This document shows, piece after piece, positions 1 through 7,216 of a stretch of 16,732 nucleotides of DNA. The position numbers and the translations under genes are program-made. The DNA is from JAAYAY01 sp964429355. Lineage in GTDB: Bacteria; Planctomycetota; Planctomycetia; Pirellulales; Thermoguttaceae. The stretch's first letter is position 1, and the number at the start of each line of letters is the position of its first letter. The DNA lies in the NCBI GenBank assembly GCA_964429355.1, contig CAYSCH010000203.1, forward strand, positions 1-16,732, in the 5' to 3' direction. The notes beneath the pieces were generated by a model. The model ran no database searches, was not told the origin of the DNA, and saw only the letters and a program-made list of their open reading frames with translations.

Positions 1-64
1 TACCAAAACTCTCCCGCCCGGGGAATGTCTCATTTCCGACCACGCGCGGTATATCTTAGAGCCG

Positions 65-130
65 ATCCCAAAACTGCTGCCGCTCCTACCGTTTTCCGCC
101 CGTGGGAGACCTTTCTTGTGGTTTTGGGAT
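65..130. repeat. 10-bp perfect inverted repeat in the leader of the DUF4405 gene
   Basis: ATCCCAAAAC at 65-74 is matched by its exact reverse complement GTTTTGGGAT at 121-130, with a 46-base spacer. Related words lie nearby (CCAAAACTCT at 3-12), and TCCCAAAACT at 66-75 recurs at 12648-12657 in another intergenic region. The spacing suits a pair of protein-binding half-sites upstream of the gene at 199 better than a terminator, because no T-run follows the second arm. The regulator is unknown. Confidence 0.45.
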
Positions 131-198
131 AGGTCCTTAAAGACGTCAACAGAACCTTTCACGGTTCCGTACAGTGTTGCGGATCCCAGGAGACAAAC

Positions 199-732
199 AT
201 GAAAACAGATCTCCGACTGAGAACTTGGGCCGGCCCGCTGACCGCCGGATCGTTCGTCGTGATGGCGGTGACCGGAATTCTGATGTTCTTTCATCTGAAT
301 TTCGGCGCGGTGAAGGTCGCCCACGAGTGGCTGGGCTGGCTTCTGGTCATCGGAGCTGCCGCGCATCTGGTGGTGAATTGGAGACCTTTCCTTGCGTACT
401 TCCGAAAACCGATCGGAGTCGGCATCATGGCGGCCATGTTTCTATTGGGAGCGATTTCGCTGTTTCCCGCGGGCGAAGGTCCGGGGCATCATCCCCCCTT
501 TCTGCAAGTGGCAAGGGCGTTGGAGTCATCCCCGCTGTGCCTCGTTGCTCAAGTCGCCAAATGCAGTCCGCAATCTGCTTTAGACGAACTGAGAACCCAG
601 GGAGTGCAGGTCCAGGACGAGACGCAGACCATTTCCGAGATCGCGTCCGCCAACCGAAAGCAGAGCCTGGAGATATTGGCATACGTGATGGGCAATGGGA
701 ACGGGTCGATGGGAGGTCATGTCGCGCGGTGA
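199..732 (+). CDS. DUF4405 family cytochrome-b-like membrane protein
   Basis: A 177-residue integral membrane protein. Residues about 10-33, 42-62 and 70-90 form three hydrophobic helices. His32, His42 (HEWLG) and His56 (AHLVVNWR) sit at helix ends in the pattern typical of DUF4405 proteins, which resemble small b-type cytochromes; haem ligation by these histidines is inferred from that resemblance. The C-terminal third is soluble and ends in a short helical element (SEIASANRKQSLEILAYVMG) that is common in this family. The start is supported by AGGAG at 188-192, six bases before the ATG. Its likely role is membrane electron transfer, with an unknown partner. The gene appears to stand alone with its own leader. 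The family call is fairly secure; the function is not. Confidence 0.75.
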   Translation: MKTDLRLRTWAGPLTAGSFVVMAVTGILMFFHLNFGAVKVAHEWLGWLLVIGAAAHLVVNWRPFLAYFRKPIGVGIMAAMFLLGAISLFPAGEGPGHHPPFLQVARALESSPLCLVAQVAKCSPQSALDELRTQGVQVQDETQTISEIASANRKQSLEILAYVMGNGNGSMGGHVAR

Positions 733-982
733 CGCTCTCAATGCGGACGGTGCGGCCCAAGACGACAGGGCCATCGCAGCCATCGGCTCGATGGGAAAGC
801 TGGTCCAAGTTCGACGTCGTGAGCCAGATTCTGAATTCCCCCGTCCAGCCCGTCCTTGCCCGCCTGGCATGTTGACGCGGCCGACACTCTGCCTGGAACG
901 ACCGCGACGAAGCATCCGCCGATCGATCTTGGCCAATTCTCCCTTAAAAGTGGGGTTTATGGCACCTCTCACCGAAATCTAA
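719..982 (+). CDS. Possible small overlapping ORF after the DUF4405 gene (doubtful)
   Basis: An ATG at 719 lies inside the last codons of the DUF4405 gene (14-nt overlap) and follows a good Shine-Dalgarno sequence, GGGAGG at 711-716. The 87-residue product begins MSRGDALNADGAAQDDRAIA and then becomes rich in Arg and Pro. Third-position G/C preference holds in roughly the first third and then fades, which argues against a functional full-length gene. No family is recognised. It may be a translated remnant, a frameshifted tail of an older gene, or chance. Confidence 0.18.
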   Translation: MSRGDALNADGAAQDDRAIAAIGSMGKLVQVRRREPDSEFPRPARPCPPGMLTRPTLCLERPRRSIRRSILANSPLKVGFMAPLTEI

Positions 983-1083
983 CACAACACAACTCCTTGG
1001 CAAACAACCAGATCGGGCTGGGACGGGTACCGTCGTCCGACCTCCCCCTTGGCTGGAGTTCGAGCCCCGGGTAACCTTCCGTC
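733..1083. other. Intergenic region before pstS
   Basis: About 350 bases lie between the DUF4405 stop and pstS, partly covered by the doubtful ORF ending at 982. The pst promoter is expected here, probably in the AT-richer stretch around 935-1000. I could not find a convincing -35/-10 pair or a recognisable PHO box (no CTGTCAT-type repeat). A short CACAACACAAC run near 981-991 is the only repetitive element seen. Confidence 0.4.
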
Positions 1084-1980
1084 GTGAGATACGCACTGCC
1101 CATTCTGATGCTCGTCTGCCCACTGGTGGCGACCTTTCTTGGCTGCGACGGGCCTGAGGACGGCTCGAAACCGGCTGAAAGCAGCGCAATCCTGGTCGAG
1201 GGATCCGACACCATGGTCAACATCGCCCAGGCCTGGGCGGAGCGATACCATGCCAGCTACCCTGATGTGAGCGTGCAGGTTCTCGGAGGAGGGGCGGGCG
1301 TCGGAATCGCCAGTCTCACCGACGGCAATTGCGACATGGCTAACTCCAGCCGCGACATCAGCCCAAAGGAAGCCGAGACGATCCGCGCCAAACGCGGAAC
1401 CGATCCGGTCGAGCACATCGTCGGTTTCGACGCACTGGCCATTTACGTCCATCCCGACAACCCGATCCAGTCGATCTCCCTGGAGGAACTGGCCGAGATC
1501 TTCGGCGACGGAGGTTCGATCACCCGTTGGCCCCAACTGGGCATCGCGCACCAGTCACAGGGGCACGACGAGATCGTTCGCCTCGGGCGGCAGAACAGTT
1601 CCGGAACCTACACCTACTTCCGCGAGGCGGTGCTGGGCAAGAAACGGGATTTCAAGCTCGGATCCGTGGACCGGAGCGGCTCGAAAGACCTGGTCGACCT
1701 GGTGTCGCGAACCCCGTTGGCCATCGGTTACAGCGGGATGGGCTACGCCGTGCCGGGCGTCAAGATGCTTCCCGTCTCCAAGCGGAAGGGCGAGCCTGGC
1801 GTCGCACCGACCGTGGCCAACGCGAGGAACCAATCCTATCCGCTGACACGGGCCCTGCAGATCTACTCGGCCGGCGAGCTCCAGGGTCCGGCCGCGGACT
1901 ACATGGAATGGATCATGTCGCCGCCCGGGCAGGAGATTGTCGTGGAGCTGGGCTACGTGCCCATGCGGGAACTGGAGTGA
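1084..1980 (+). CDS. pstS: Phosphate-binding lipoprotein PstS
   Basis: A periplasmic substrate-binding protein of 298 residues for the high-affinity phosphate ABC importer encoded downstream. Residues 1-20 form a signal peptide ending FLG|C21, a lipobox, so the mature protein should be lipid-anchored. Phosphate-site signatures of the PstS family are visible: VEGSDTM at 38-44 and QNSSGTYTYF at 170-179. The length is normal for the compact PstS type, and the C-terminal region (YMEWIMSPPGQEIV) is also typical. The start is a GTG with no strong ribosome site. An in-frame ATG at 1108 would spoil the signal peptide, so GTG is preferred. It is the first gene of pstSCAB1B2, with only 25 bases before pstC. 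Phosphate control is expected but no operator was identified. Confidence 0.93.
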   Translation: MRYALPILMLVCPLVATFLGCDGPEDGSKPAESSAILVEGSDTMVNIAQAWAERYHASYPDVSVQVLGGGAGVGIASLTDGNCDMANSSRDISPKEAETIRAKRGTDPVEHIVGFDALAIYVHPDNPIQSISLEELAEIFGDGGSITRWPQLGIAHQSQGHDEIVRLGRQNSSGTYTYFREAVLGKKRDFKLGSVDRSGSKDLVDLVSRTPLAIGYSGMGYAVPGVKMLPVSKRKGEPGVAPTVANARNQSYPLTRALQIYSAGELQGPAADYMEWIMSPPGQEIVVELGYVPMRELE

Positions 1981-2005
1981 GCTGGTGGCAGTGGGCGAGT
2001 ACCCT

Positions 2006-2956
2006 ATGGAACAATCGGAAAGACCGATCCCCAACAGGCCGGCGCATACGGCGTCACGGCTCCACCGCCTTTTCGATTCGGCCGAATCGACCGTCGCCGA
2101 AGTGGCGATTCGCCTCTGCGGCTACAGCGCCATCCTTTTCGTCTTCGCCATTCTGTTCTTCGTGTTCCGCGAAGCCGCACCGATGCTCTTCGGGAAACTG
2201 GACCTGGTCGAATTCGTCAGCAGCCCCAACTGGCGCCCTTCCTCCGAAGTCCGCCCGCAATACGGTATACTCGCCCTGCTCGTGGGCACGTTGTCGGTAA
2301 CCGGCTTGGCCATGGCCCTGGCGGTGCCGCTGGGCCTGGGGGCCGCCGTGTATATCTCCGAGTTCTCGACGGGCAAGGTCAAGGAAACGCTCAAGATCGT
2401 GATCGAACTTCTGGCGGCCATTCCGTCGGTCGTCTGGGGATTCATCAGCTACATGCTCCTCGCCCCGATAATCGTCGACCTCACTGGCGCGCCGGTGGGT
2501 GTGAACCTGCTCAACGGCGGTGTCGTGCTGGCCCTGATGAGCGTGCCGATCATCGTCTCGGTTGGCGAAGACGCCCTCAAGGCCGTGCCCGACTCCTACC
2601 GTGAAGCCGCCCTGTCCCTGGGCGCCAGCCGCTGGGAGATGGTCTACCGGGTGTTGTTTCCGGCCGCCAAGAACGGCCTGTTGGCTGCCGTGTTGCTGGG
2701 GGTCGGCCGCGCCATCGGCGAGACCATGGCCGTGCTCATGGCCACAGGGCATGCCGTGCAAATCCCCAACAGCCTCCTCGACCCGGTCTGCACGCTGACC
2801 GCCACGATCGCAGCCGAACTGGGCGAGACCGTCTACGGTGGTCCGCACTACCGCATGTTGTTCGTGATCGGGCTGGTCCTTTTTGCCGTCACGTTTTGCG
2901 TCAATCTGATCGCAGATATCGTGGTCAAGGGAATTGGCAATGAACAGCGCCTCTGA
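2006..2956 (+). CDS. pstC: Phosphate ABC transporter permease PstC
   Basis: An inner-membrane permease subunit of 316 residues that pairs with PstA to form the phosphate channel. It begins with a cytoplasmic tail of about 30 residues, then a first hydrophobic helix (about 39-55). The remaining membrane helices include LGLGAAVYISEF and AAIPSVVWGF, the signature region of PstC. The coupling EAA loop, EAALSLGASRWEMVYRVLFP, starts at residue 200 and docks onto the ATPase. The ATG at 2006 is chosen because it gives a normal N-terminus; in-frame GTGs at 1985 and 1991 are alternatives. The 3' end overlaps pstA by 17 bases, which indicates translational coupling. Confidence 0.92.
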   Translation: MEQSERPIPNRPAHTASRLHRLFDSAESTVAEVAIRLCGYSAILFVFAILFFVFREAAPMLFGKLDLVEFVSSPNWRPSSEVRPQYGILALLVGTLSVTGLAMALAVPLGLGAAVYISEFSTGKVKETLKIVIELLAAIPSVVWGFISYMLLAPIIVDLTGAPVGVNLLNGGVVLALMSVPIIVSVGEDALKAVPDSYREAALSLGASRWEMVYRVLFPAAKNGLLAAVLLGVGRAIGETMAVLMATGHAVQIPNSLLDPVCTLTATIAAELGETVYGGPHYRMLFVIGLVLFAVTFCVNLIADIVVKGIGNEQRL

Positions 2957-3875
2957 ACTCGACGCCGGTCCGGCCGTGAACTACTTCGCCGCCACACCGC
3001 TGGAGAAGTGGAAGCGATGGAAGGAATCCATTGCCAAGACCGTGTTCCTGGCGATGACGCTGGCCCTGATCCTGCCTTTGATCCTTATCCTCACAACGCT
3101 CCTCCTGAAGGCCTGGCCGGCTCTGTCGCTGGCCTTCGTCATGGAGAACCCCAAGGATTATATGACCAAGGGCGGGATCTGGGCGCCCCTTGTGGGAACG
3201 TTCTTCCTCGTGTTGGGATCCCTGCTGGCGGCCGCCCCTGTGGGCATTCTGGCGGGAGTGTATCTCAACGAGTATGCCCGTGACAGCTGGCTGACTCGGA
3301 TCATTAATCTTGCCGTTGTGAACCTGGCGGGGGTACCCAGCATCGTGCACGCCCTGTTCGGTGTGGGCGCCTTCGTGCTGGCAGCCCACATGGGTCGCTC
3401 GCTGGCGGCCGCCTGCTGCACACTGGCGGTGATGACACTCCCTGTGATCATCACCAGCACGCGGGAAGCCCTGGCCTCCGTGCCCATGTCGTTTCGCGAA
3501 GCCTGCTGGAATCTCGGGGCCACCCGCTGGCAGACGATCCGCACCATCGTTCTGCCCAACTCGATCAGCGGAATCCTCACCGGCGTGATCCTGCAGGTCT
3601 CACGGGCGGCCGGCGAAACAGCGCCGATCCTGTTCACCGGGGCCGTGTTCTACGTGCCTGTGGCCGATCATGGCTGGCAGTCGTTTTTTCCTTACGGACC
3701 CGGCGACCGCTGCATGGCCCTTTCCATGCACCTCTTCACCCTCGTGACCCAGGTGTCGGGGGTCGCCGAAGAGACCCAATACGGCACGGCGGTCGTACTG
3801 ATTGCCCTGGTTCTTGCGGTCAACAGCCTTTCGATCGGGCTGCGGGGGTACCTGCGCTCGCAGAAGCGATGGTAA
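2940..3875 (+). CDS. pstA: Phosphate ABC transporter permease PstA
   Basis: The second permease subunit, 311 residues. The family hallmarks are present: GIWAPLVGTFFLVLGSLLAA, GILAGVYLNEYA, NLAGVPSIVHALFG and the EAA coupling loop EACWNLGATRWQTIRTIVLP from residue 187, followed by SRAAGETAPILF. The ATG at 2940 is preceded by AAGGGA at 2927-2932, a reasonable ribosome site inside the end of pstC. An in-frame TTG six bases earlier is less likely. The region between residues 230 and 262 (YVPVADHGWQSFFPYGPGDR) is a short extracytoplasmic loop as in other PstA proteins. Only seven bases separate its stop from pstB1. Confidence 0.92.
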   Translation: MNSASELDAGPAVNYFAATPLEKWKRWKESIAKTVFLAMTLALILPLILILTTLLLKAWPALSLAFVMENPKDYMTKGGIWAPLVGTFFLVLGSLLAAAPVGILAGVYLNEYARDSWLTRIINLAVVNLAGVPSIVHALFGVGAFVLAAHMGRSLAAACCTLAVMTLPVIITSTREALASVPMSFREACWNLGATRWQTIRTIVLPNSISGILTGVILQVSRAAGETAPILFTGAVFYVPVADHGWQSFFPYGPGDRCMALSMHLFTLVTQVSGVAEETQYGTAVVLIALVLAVNSLSIGLRGYLRSQKRW

Positions 3876-3882
3876 AAGCCCC

Positions 3883-4635
3883 ATGGACGTGCATATCCAT
3901 TTCCAAAACGTGAACGTCGCCTACGGCCCCAAACCGGCCCTCCGCGATCTGTCTCTGACGATCCCCCGTCGCGAGATCCTGGGAATCATCGGACCGGCCA
4001 ATTCCGGAAAGACGACCCTGCTGAAGTGCATCAACCGCACCATCGACTTCGTAGCCTCGGCTCGCGTGACGGGCCAGGTCCTGGTCGACGACCAGGACGT
4101 CTTCCGGATCCGCAATGTGTACCAGTTGCGCCGGAGAATCGGCATGGTCTTTCCGCTGCCGGTGGGGTTGCCCCTGTCGGTCTACGAGAACGTGGCCTAC
4201 GCCCCGCGCCGGGAGGGAATTCGCGACCGCCAGCAGCTCGATGAGCTGGTGGAGAAATGCCTTCGCCAGGCCATGCTCTGGGACGAAGTCAAGGACCGCC
4301 TCGACCTGCTCGGCACCAAACTTTCCGGCGGCCAGCAACAGCGTTTGACCCTCGCCAGGGCCCTATCCCTGCAGCCGGAAATCCTCTGCCTCGACGAGTT
4401 CTCCATCGCGATCGACCCGGTAACGACCATGAAGATCGAGGACATTCTCCGCGAGCTGAAGAACGAAATGACGATCGTGCTGGTGACGAATCTCGTCCAG
4501 CAGGCACGGCGGCTGGCCGATCGCACGGCCTTCCTCAGCGATTCGCGGCTGATCGAGGTCGACCAGACCGAAAAACTCTTCACCCACCCGGCCAACCGGC
4601 TGACCGAGCGCTATGTAAACGGAGACTTCGGATGA
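3883..4635 (+). CDS. pstB: PstB-like ATPase 1: LSGGQ intact, Q-loop and H-loop lost
   Basis: A cytoplasmic ATP-binding subunit of the phosphate importer, 250 residues. Visible motifs are the A-loop Tyr14, Walker A GPANSGKTT (37-45), the ABC signature LSGGQQQRL (147-155) and Walker B ILCLDE (167-172). It departs from PstB consensus in the motifs of its own nucleotide site. The Q-loop reads MVFPLP, so Gln is Pro91. The residue after the catalytic Glu is Phe173 instead of Pro. The D-loop reads IAID. The H-loop His is Asn203 (VLVTNLVQQA). It therefore seems able to bind ATP and to supply a good signature motif to a partner, but its own site is probably inactive. It overlaps pstB2 by ATGA. The name follows best homology and context; the functional split with the next gene is inference. 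Confidence 0.88.
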   Translation: MDVHIHFQNVNVAYGPKPALRDLSLTIPRREILGIIGPANSGKTTLLKCINRTIDFVASARVTGQVLVDDQDVFRIRNVYQLRRRIGMVFPLPVGLPLSVYENVAYAPRREGIRDRQQLDELVEKCLRQAMLWDEVKDRLDLLGTKLSGGQQQRLTLARALSLQPEILCLDEFSIAIDPVTTMKIEDILRELKNEMTIVLVTNLVQQARRLADRTAFLSDSRLIEVDQTEKLFTHPANRLTERYVNGDFG

Positions 4636-5423
4636 CCGCCACCGAGGCAGCGCCCAGTGCGGCCCCCAGCATCTGCGCCCGCAATCTGAATCTCTGGTAC
4701 GGCACATTCCAGGCCCTTCGCGACGTGAGCCTGGAAATCAAGCCGGGCATCGTCACCGCGCTCATTGGCCCTTCGGGCTGCGGCAAGACCACCCTGCTGC
4801 GTTCTTTCAACCGCATCAACGAACGCTACGGCAACGTGACGACGACGGGCGAGATCACTATTCTCGGCAAGAATATCTACGATCCCGACGTCTCCCTCAC
4901 CAAGCTCCGCGCGACCGTCGGGATGGTCTTTCAGCGGCCCAACCCGCTCCCCATCTCGATCTACGAGAATGTGCTGTTCGGCATCCGTTCGCACACATCG
5001 CGCGGCCAGTTCAGCCGCAGCCAGCGCGACGCGCTGGTCGAGACTGCCCTGCGAGACGTACAATTGTGGGACCAGGTCAAGGACCGGCTTGGCAAGAGCG
5101 CCACCCGATTGACCCTCGAACAGCAGCAGAAGCTCTGCATCGCACGGCTCCTGCCGCTCAAGCCGCGGGTGATGCTCATGGACGAGCCCTGCTCGGCCCT
5201 CGATGCCGAAGGAATCGAAAAGATCGAGCTGCTCCTGCAGGAATTGCGGAAGACCTACACGATCCTGATCGTCACCCACAGCATGGCCCAGGCCCGTCGC
5301 GCCAGCGACGAGTGCGTCTTCATGCTAATGGGCCGGATCGTCGAGCACGACGACACTCTGAAGGTGTTTCTCAATCCACGGGAGAAGGAAACCGAAATGT
5401 ATGTGACCGGCCGGTACGGCTGA
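4632..5423 (+). CDS. pstB: PstB-like ATPase 2: catalytic motifs intact, signature degenerate (LTLEQ)
   Basis: The second ATP-binding subunit, 263 residues. It shows A-loop Tyr23, Walker A GPSGCGKTT (46-54), Q-loop Gln101 (MVFQRPNP), Walker B VMLMDEP with Asp184 and Glu185, D-loop SALD (188-191) and H-loop His216 (IVTHSM), all canonical. The ABC signature, normally LSGGQ, reads LTLEQ at 160-164, followed by QQKLCIAR, so the alignment is not in doubt. Loss of both glycines should cripple the composite site that uses this signature. The motif set is the mirror image of that in PstB1. GGAG at 4621-4624 precedes the ATG, and the start overlaps the pstB1 stop by four bases, so the two should be made in equal amounts. 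Confidence 0.9.
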   Translation: MTATEAAPSAAPSICARNLNLWYGTFQALRDVSLEIKPGIVTALIGPSGCGKTTLLRSFNRINERYGNVTTTGEITILGKNIYDPDVSLTKLRATVGMVFQRPNPLPISIYENVLFGIRSHTSRGQFSRSQRDALVETALRDVQLWDQVKDRLGKSATRLTLEQQQKLCIARLLPLKPRVMLMDEPCSALDAEGIEKIELLLQELRKTYTILIVTHSMAQARRASDECVFMLMGRIVEHDDTLKVFLNPREKETEMYVTGRYG

Positions 5424-5685
5424 GTGACCTTGCCTGATTCGCAGAAAGATCGTCGTTATGAAGGTAGCCGCGTGGGCTTGCCCCTCGGTGGCACGACCCT
5501 GAGAATAGCGAAGGGCGTGGTTTGTGTGGCCGGTAGCCCCGGTCGCCCGCGCTCGAGTTCCGTCCGTTTTTTTGCCCACGAACTCTGTCAGCCCTGTCCC
5601 ATTGAGATCCTCCAGCGCCCTGGCGCAGTTTCGTACCGGAATCACGCAAGGCCATTTGGCGATGGTAATCATATCCGTCTCGCAG

Positions 5686-5711
5686 GACAGGTCTGTAACC
5701 TGCAACCTGTC
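5686..5711. promoter_or_regulatory. Inverted repeat upstream of phoU, possible operator
   Basis: GACAGGT at 5686-5692 and ACCTGTC at 5705-5711 are perfect complements separated by 12 bases. A further ACCT at 5698-5701 lies within the spacer. The 19-base centre-to-centre spacing (about two helical turns) suits a dimeric regulator. The regulator is unknown; a phosphate-responsive one would fit the context. Confidence 0.3.
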
Positions 5712-5714
5712 TCG

Positions 5715-5738
5715 CGCAGGGTGCATTCCTGCCCTGCG
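5715..5738 (+). promoter_or_regulatory. Hairpin in phoU leader
   Basis: CGCAGGG at 5715-5721 pairs perfectly with CCCTGCG at 5732-5738 around a 10-base loop, starting four bases after the preceding inverted repeat. No T-run follows, so it is not an intrinsic terminator. It may be an RNA structure in the leader, ending about 45 bases before the phoU start codon. Confidence 0.3.
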
Positions 5739-5782
5739 GCACGAGAACGTGTCCTGCAGCGGTCGAGAAATTGGAGTCTATC

Positions 5783-6442
5783 ATGTCATTGCACTTGCAG
5801 CGGGAAATGGAGCACTTGAAGAAGCAGCTCCTGTCGCTCTGCACCCTGGTCGAAGAACAGGTGGAGATGTCGATCCGGGCGCTCGTGGAGCGCGACATCG
5901 AGCTGGCCGTCGCGGTCAAGAACCGCGATAACGATATCGACCGCCGCGAGGTTGAGGTGGAGGAGGAATGCCTGAAAACCCTGGCTCTCCACCAGCCGGT
6001 GGCCGTCGACCTGCGGTTCGTGGTCGCCGGCATGAAGATGAACAACGACCTGGAACGAATCGGCGATCTGGCAGTCAACATCGCCCGCAAGGCGGTTTCC
6101 TTTGCCCGTGCCACGCCGATGGAGATTCCTTTCGATATCTCCGGCATGTGGGAGAAGTCCCGCCGGATGCTCCGCGACAGCATCCAGTCGCTGATCAATC
6201 GCGACGTCGAACTGGCACGTAGCGTGTGCGCCCGCGACGACGAAGTGGACCAGATGAAACACGAGATTCGCCAGAATGCCGTGGAAATGATGATCGCCCA
6301 ACCGGACCGCATCCCCCCCTTGCTGACTCTCCTGGCAGCCGCACGCAATCTCGAGCGCATCGCCGATCACGCCACCAATATTGCCGAAGACGTCATCTAC
6401 ATGGTGGAAGGCTCGATCATCCGCCATGGAGCTGGCAAGTGA
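5783..6442 (+). CDS. phoU: Phosphate signalling regulator PhoU
   Basis: A cytoplasmic all-helical protein of 219 residues made of two PhoU repeats. In PhoB-PhoR organisms it links the Pst transporter to phosphate signalling. Each repeat carries the metal-binding helix motif ExxxD: NDLERIGDLAVNIA with Glu91 and Asp95, and NLERIADHATNIAE with Glu191 and Asp195. ERD and RDNDID elements (36-38 and 48-53) are also typical. Length is normal. The ATG at 5783 follows GGAG at 5773-5776 with a good spacing; a TTG at 5771 is less likely. No PhoR or PhoB gene is in the window, so the signalling partner must be elsewhere or the protein acts only on the transporter. Confidence 0.93.
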   Translation: MSLHLQREMEHLKKQLLSLCTLVEEQVEMSIRALVERDIELAVAVKNRDNDIDRREVEVEEECLKTLALHQPVAVDLRFVVAGMKMNNDLERIGDLAVNIARKAVSFARATPMEIPFDISGMWEKSRRMLRDSIQSLINRDVELARSVCARDDEVDQMKHEIRQNAVEMMIAQPDRIPPLLTLLAAARNLERIADHATNIAEDVIYMVEGSIIRHGAGK

Positions 6443-6460
6443 GACTGCGGGAGCTGTGAC

Positions 6461-6826
6461 ATGGCCGAGGAATTCGTAGGCGAAGCCATTCAGCCGGTCG
6501 CCGGTACGATGGACGCGGCCGCCATGAGCACGGGTGGGCCCGGCCTTCCTCGGCAATTCCGCTGGAGGCGGCAAACCATTCAAGTCGCCCGGGTGCTCAA
6601 GACCTGGCGCGAAACCGGACCCTGCCATCACGGCAGCGGCGAAGCCTACGCTCGCAAGCACTGGTTCGAAGTGGTGACCGACTCCGGCGAAACGATGAAG
6701 ATCTATTTTGAGCGTCAGGCCAGATCGCGAAAGAACACGACCCGGTGGTGGTTGTTCACTGTCGACAGATCGCAGGCGGAGACCAGCAACATCCAGGATG
6801 ATCGCGGCCTCGAACCGCCCCGGTGA
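6461..6826 (+). CDS. DUF6504-like small protein
   Basis: A 121-residue soluble protein starting 18 bases after phoU, so it is probably co-transcribed. GGGAG at 6449-6453 supports the ATG. After a variable N-terminus of about 30 residues, the core begins PRQFRWRRQTIQVARVLKTW, then about 20 residues later HWFEVVTDSGETMKIYFER, and closes with TRWWLFTVDR. The pattern 'FRWRG..y.V..vl..W', a nucleic acid- or ligand-binding-like beta strand, then 'WWL..V' is the one I associate with the DUF6504 family, whose function is unknown. The family call is from memory of this pattern and is moderately sure. The link to phosphate rests only on position. Confidence 0.6.
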   Translation: MAEEFVGEAIQPVAGTMDAAAMSTGGPGLPRQFRWRRQTIQVARVLKTWRETGPCHHGSGEAYARKHWFEVVTDSGETMKIYFERQARSRKNTTRWWLFTVDRSQAETSNIQDDRGLEPPR

Positions 6827-6869
6827 ATCCTGGCTCCCAACGTTCGGCCGTCAGTAGAGGGAGGGATCG

Positions 6870-7076
6870 ATGGTCCCGGAATTGCCAACCCCACTCCTTC
6901 GAATGGATGCAGCGGCCCCGGCGGAACCGTTGCCCGACGAGGCTGTCCGCGAAATGCTGCTGGCCAAAGGCCACGCCCTTCTTCAGGTCATCGCCGCACA
7001 CACGGCCTATCACGCGGGCGAGTTGGCAGTCTGGCGGCGCGCGATCGGTCGACAGCCGGTCGGAGTGTTCCTCTGA
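6870..7076 (+). CDS. Short protein resembling the C-terminal end of DinB-fold proteins
   Basis: A 68-residue product. Its second half, LQVIAAHTAYHAGELAVWRR, matches the last helix of DinB/YfiT-type four-helix proteins, where the final HxxxHxG histidine helps bind a metal ion. Full-length relatives are about 150-170 residues. The first three helices, with the other metal ligands, are missing, and there is no room for them upstream (43 bases to the previous stop). A strong ribosome site, GGAGGG around 6860-6865, precedes the ATG, so it may still be translated. It is either a truncated remnant with a fresh start or a real mini-protein; the remnant reading seems likelier. Confidence 0.5.
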   Translation: MVPELPTPLLRMDAAAPAEPLPDEAVREMLLAKGHALLQVIAAHTAYHAGELAVWRRAIGRQPVGVFL

Positions 7077-7101
7077 CCCCGCCTCCCGCCCGTGTTATAT
7101 T
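7074..7101 (+). promoter_or_regulatory. Possible promoter for the five-gene membrane/lipid cluster
   Basis: CTGACC at 7074-7079 matches four of six bases of the -35 consensus. TATATT at 7096-7101 is a reasonable -10 with a 16-base spacer. It lies about 115 bases before the first small gene at 7217, in the only sizeable gap upstream of the cluster. In a GC-rich genome this is suggestive only. Confidence 0.25.
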
Positions 7102-7216
7102 TGCCCTGTTCGGGAGCCTCATTTGTCAGACGCCCGCCTGTGGTAAACCTTGAGGGAATCGGGATAATGATGGGCTTGCGGTGGAGTAGAAGTCCGGGTC
7201 GCACATGCAGGCATAA

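Larger units (their letters stand above)
5424..5782. other. Long leader between pstB2 and phoU
   Basis: These 359 bases separate pstB2 from phoU, while every other junction in the pst operon is shorter than 30 bases or overlapping. No convincing coding sequence is seen: short frames here lack a codon bias and a family match. A T-run (TTTTTTT at 5567-5573) lies mid-way but has no clean stem before it. The 3' half carries two inverted repeats, listed separately. The region probably holds a separate phoU promoter or a regulatory leader. Confidence 0.45.

Noticed and set aside
5563..5580. T-run after pstB2 as a possible terminator
   Set aside because: Seven T residues are present, but no stable stem directly precedes them, only scattered GC-rich words.
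5424..5819. 131-codon plus-strand frame between pstB2 and phoU
   Set aside because: It overlaps the start of phoU, has no ribosome site, and its translation (many Arg, Ser, Pro, Cys) shows no family features.
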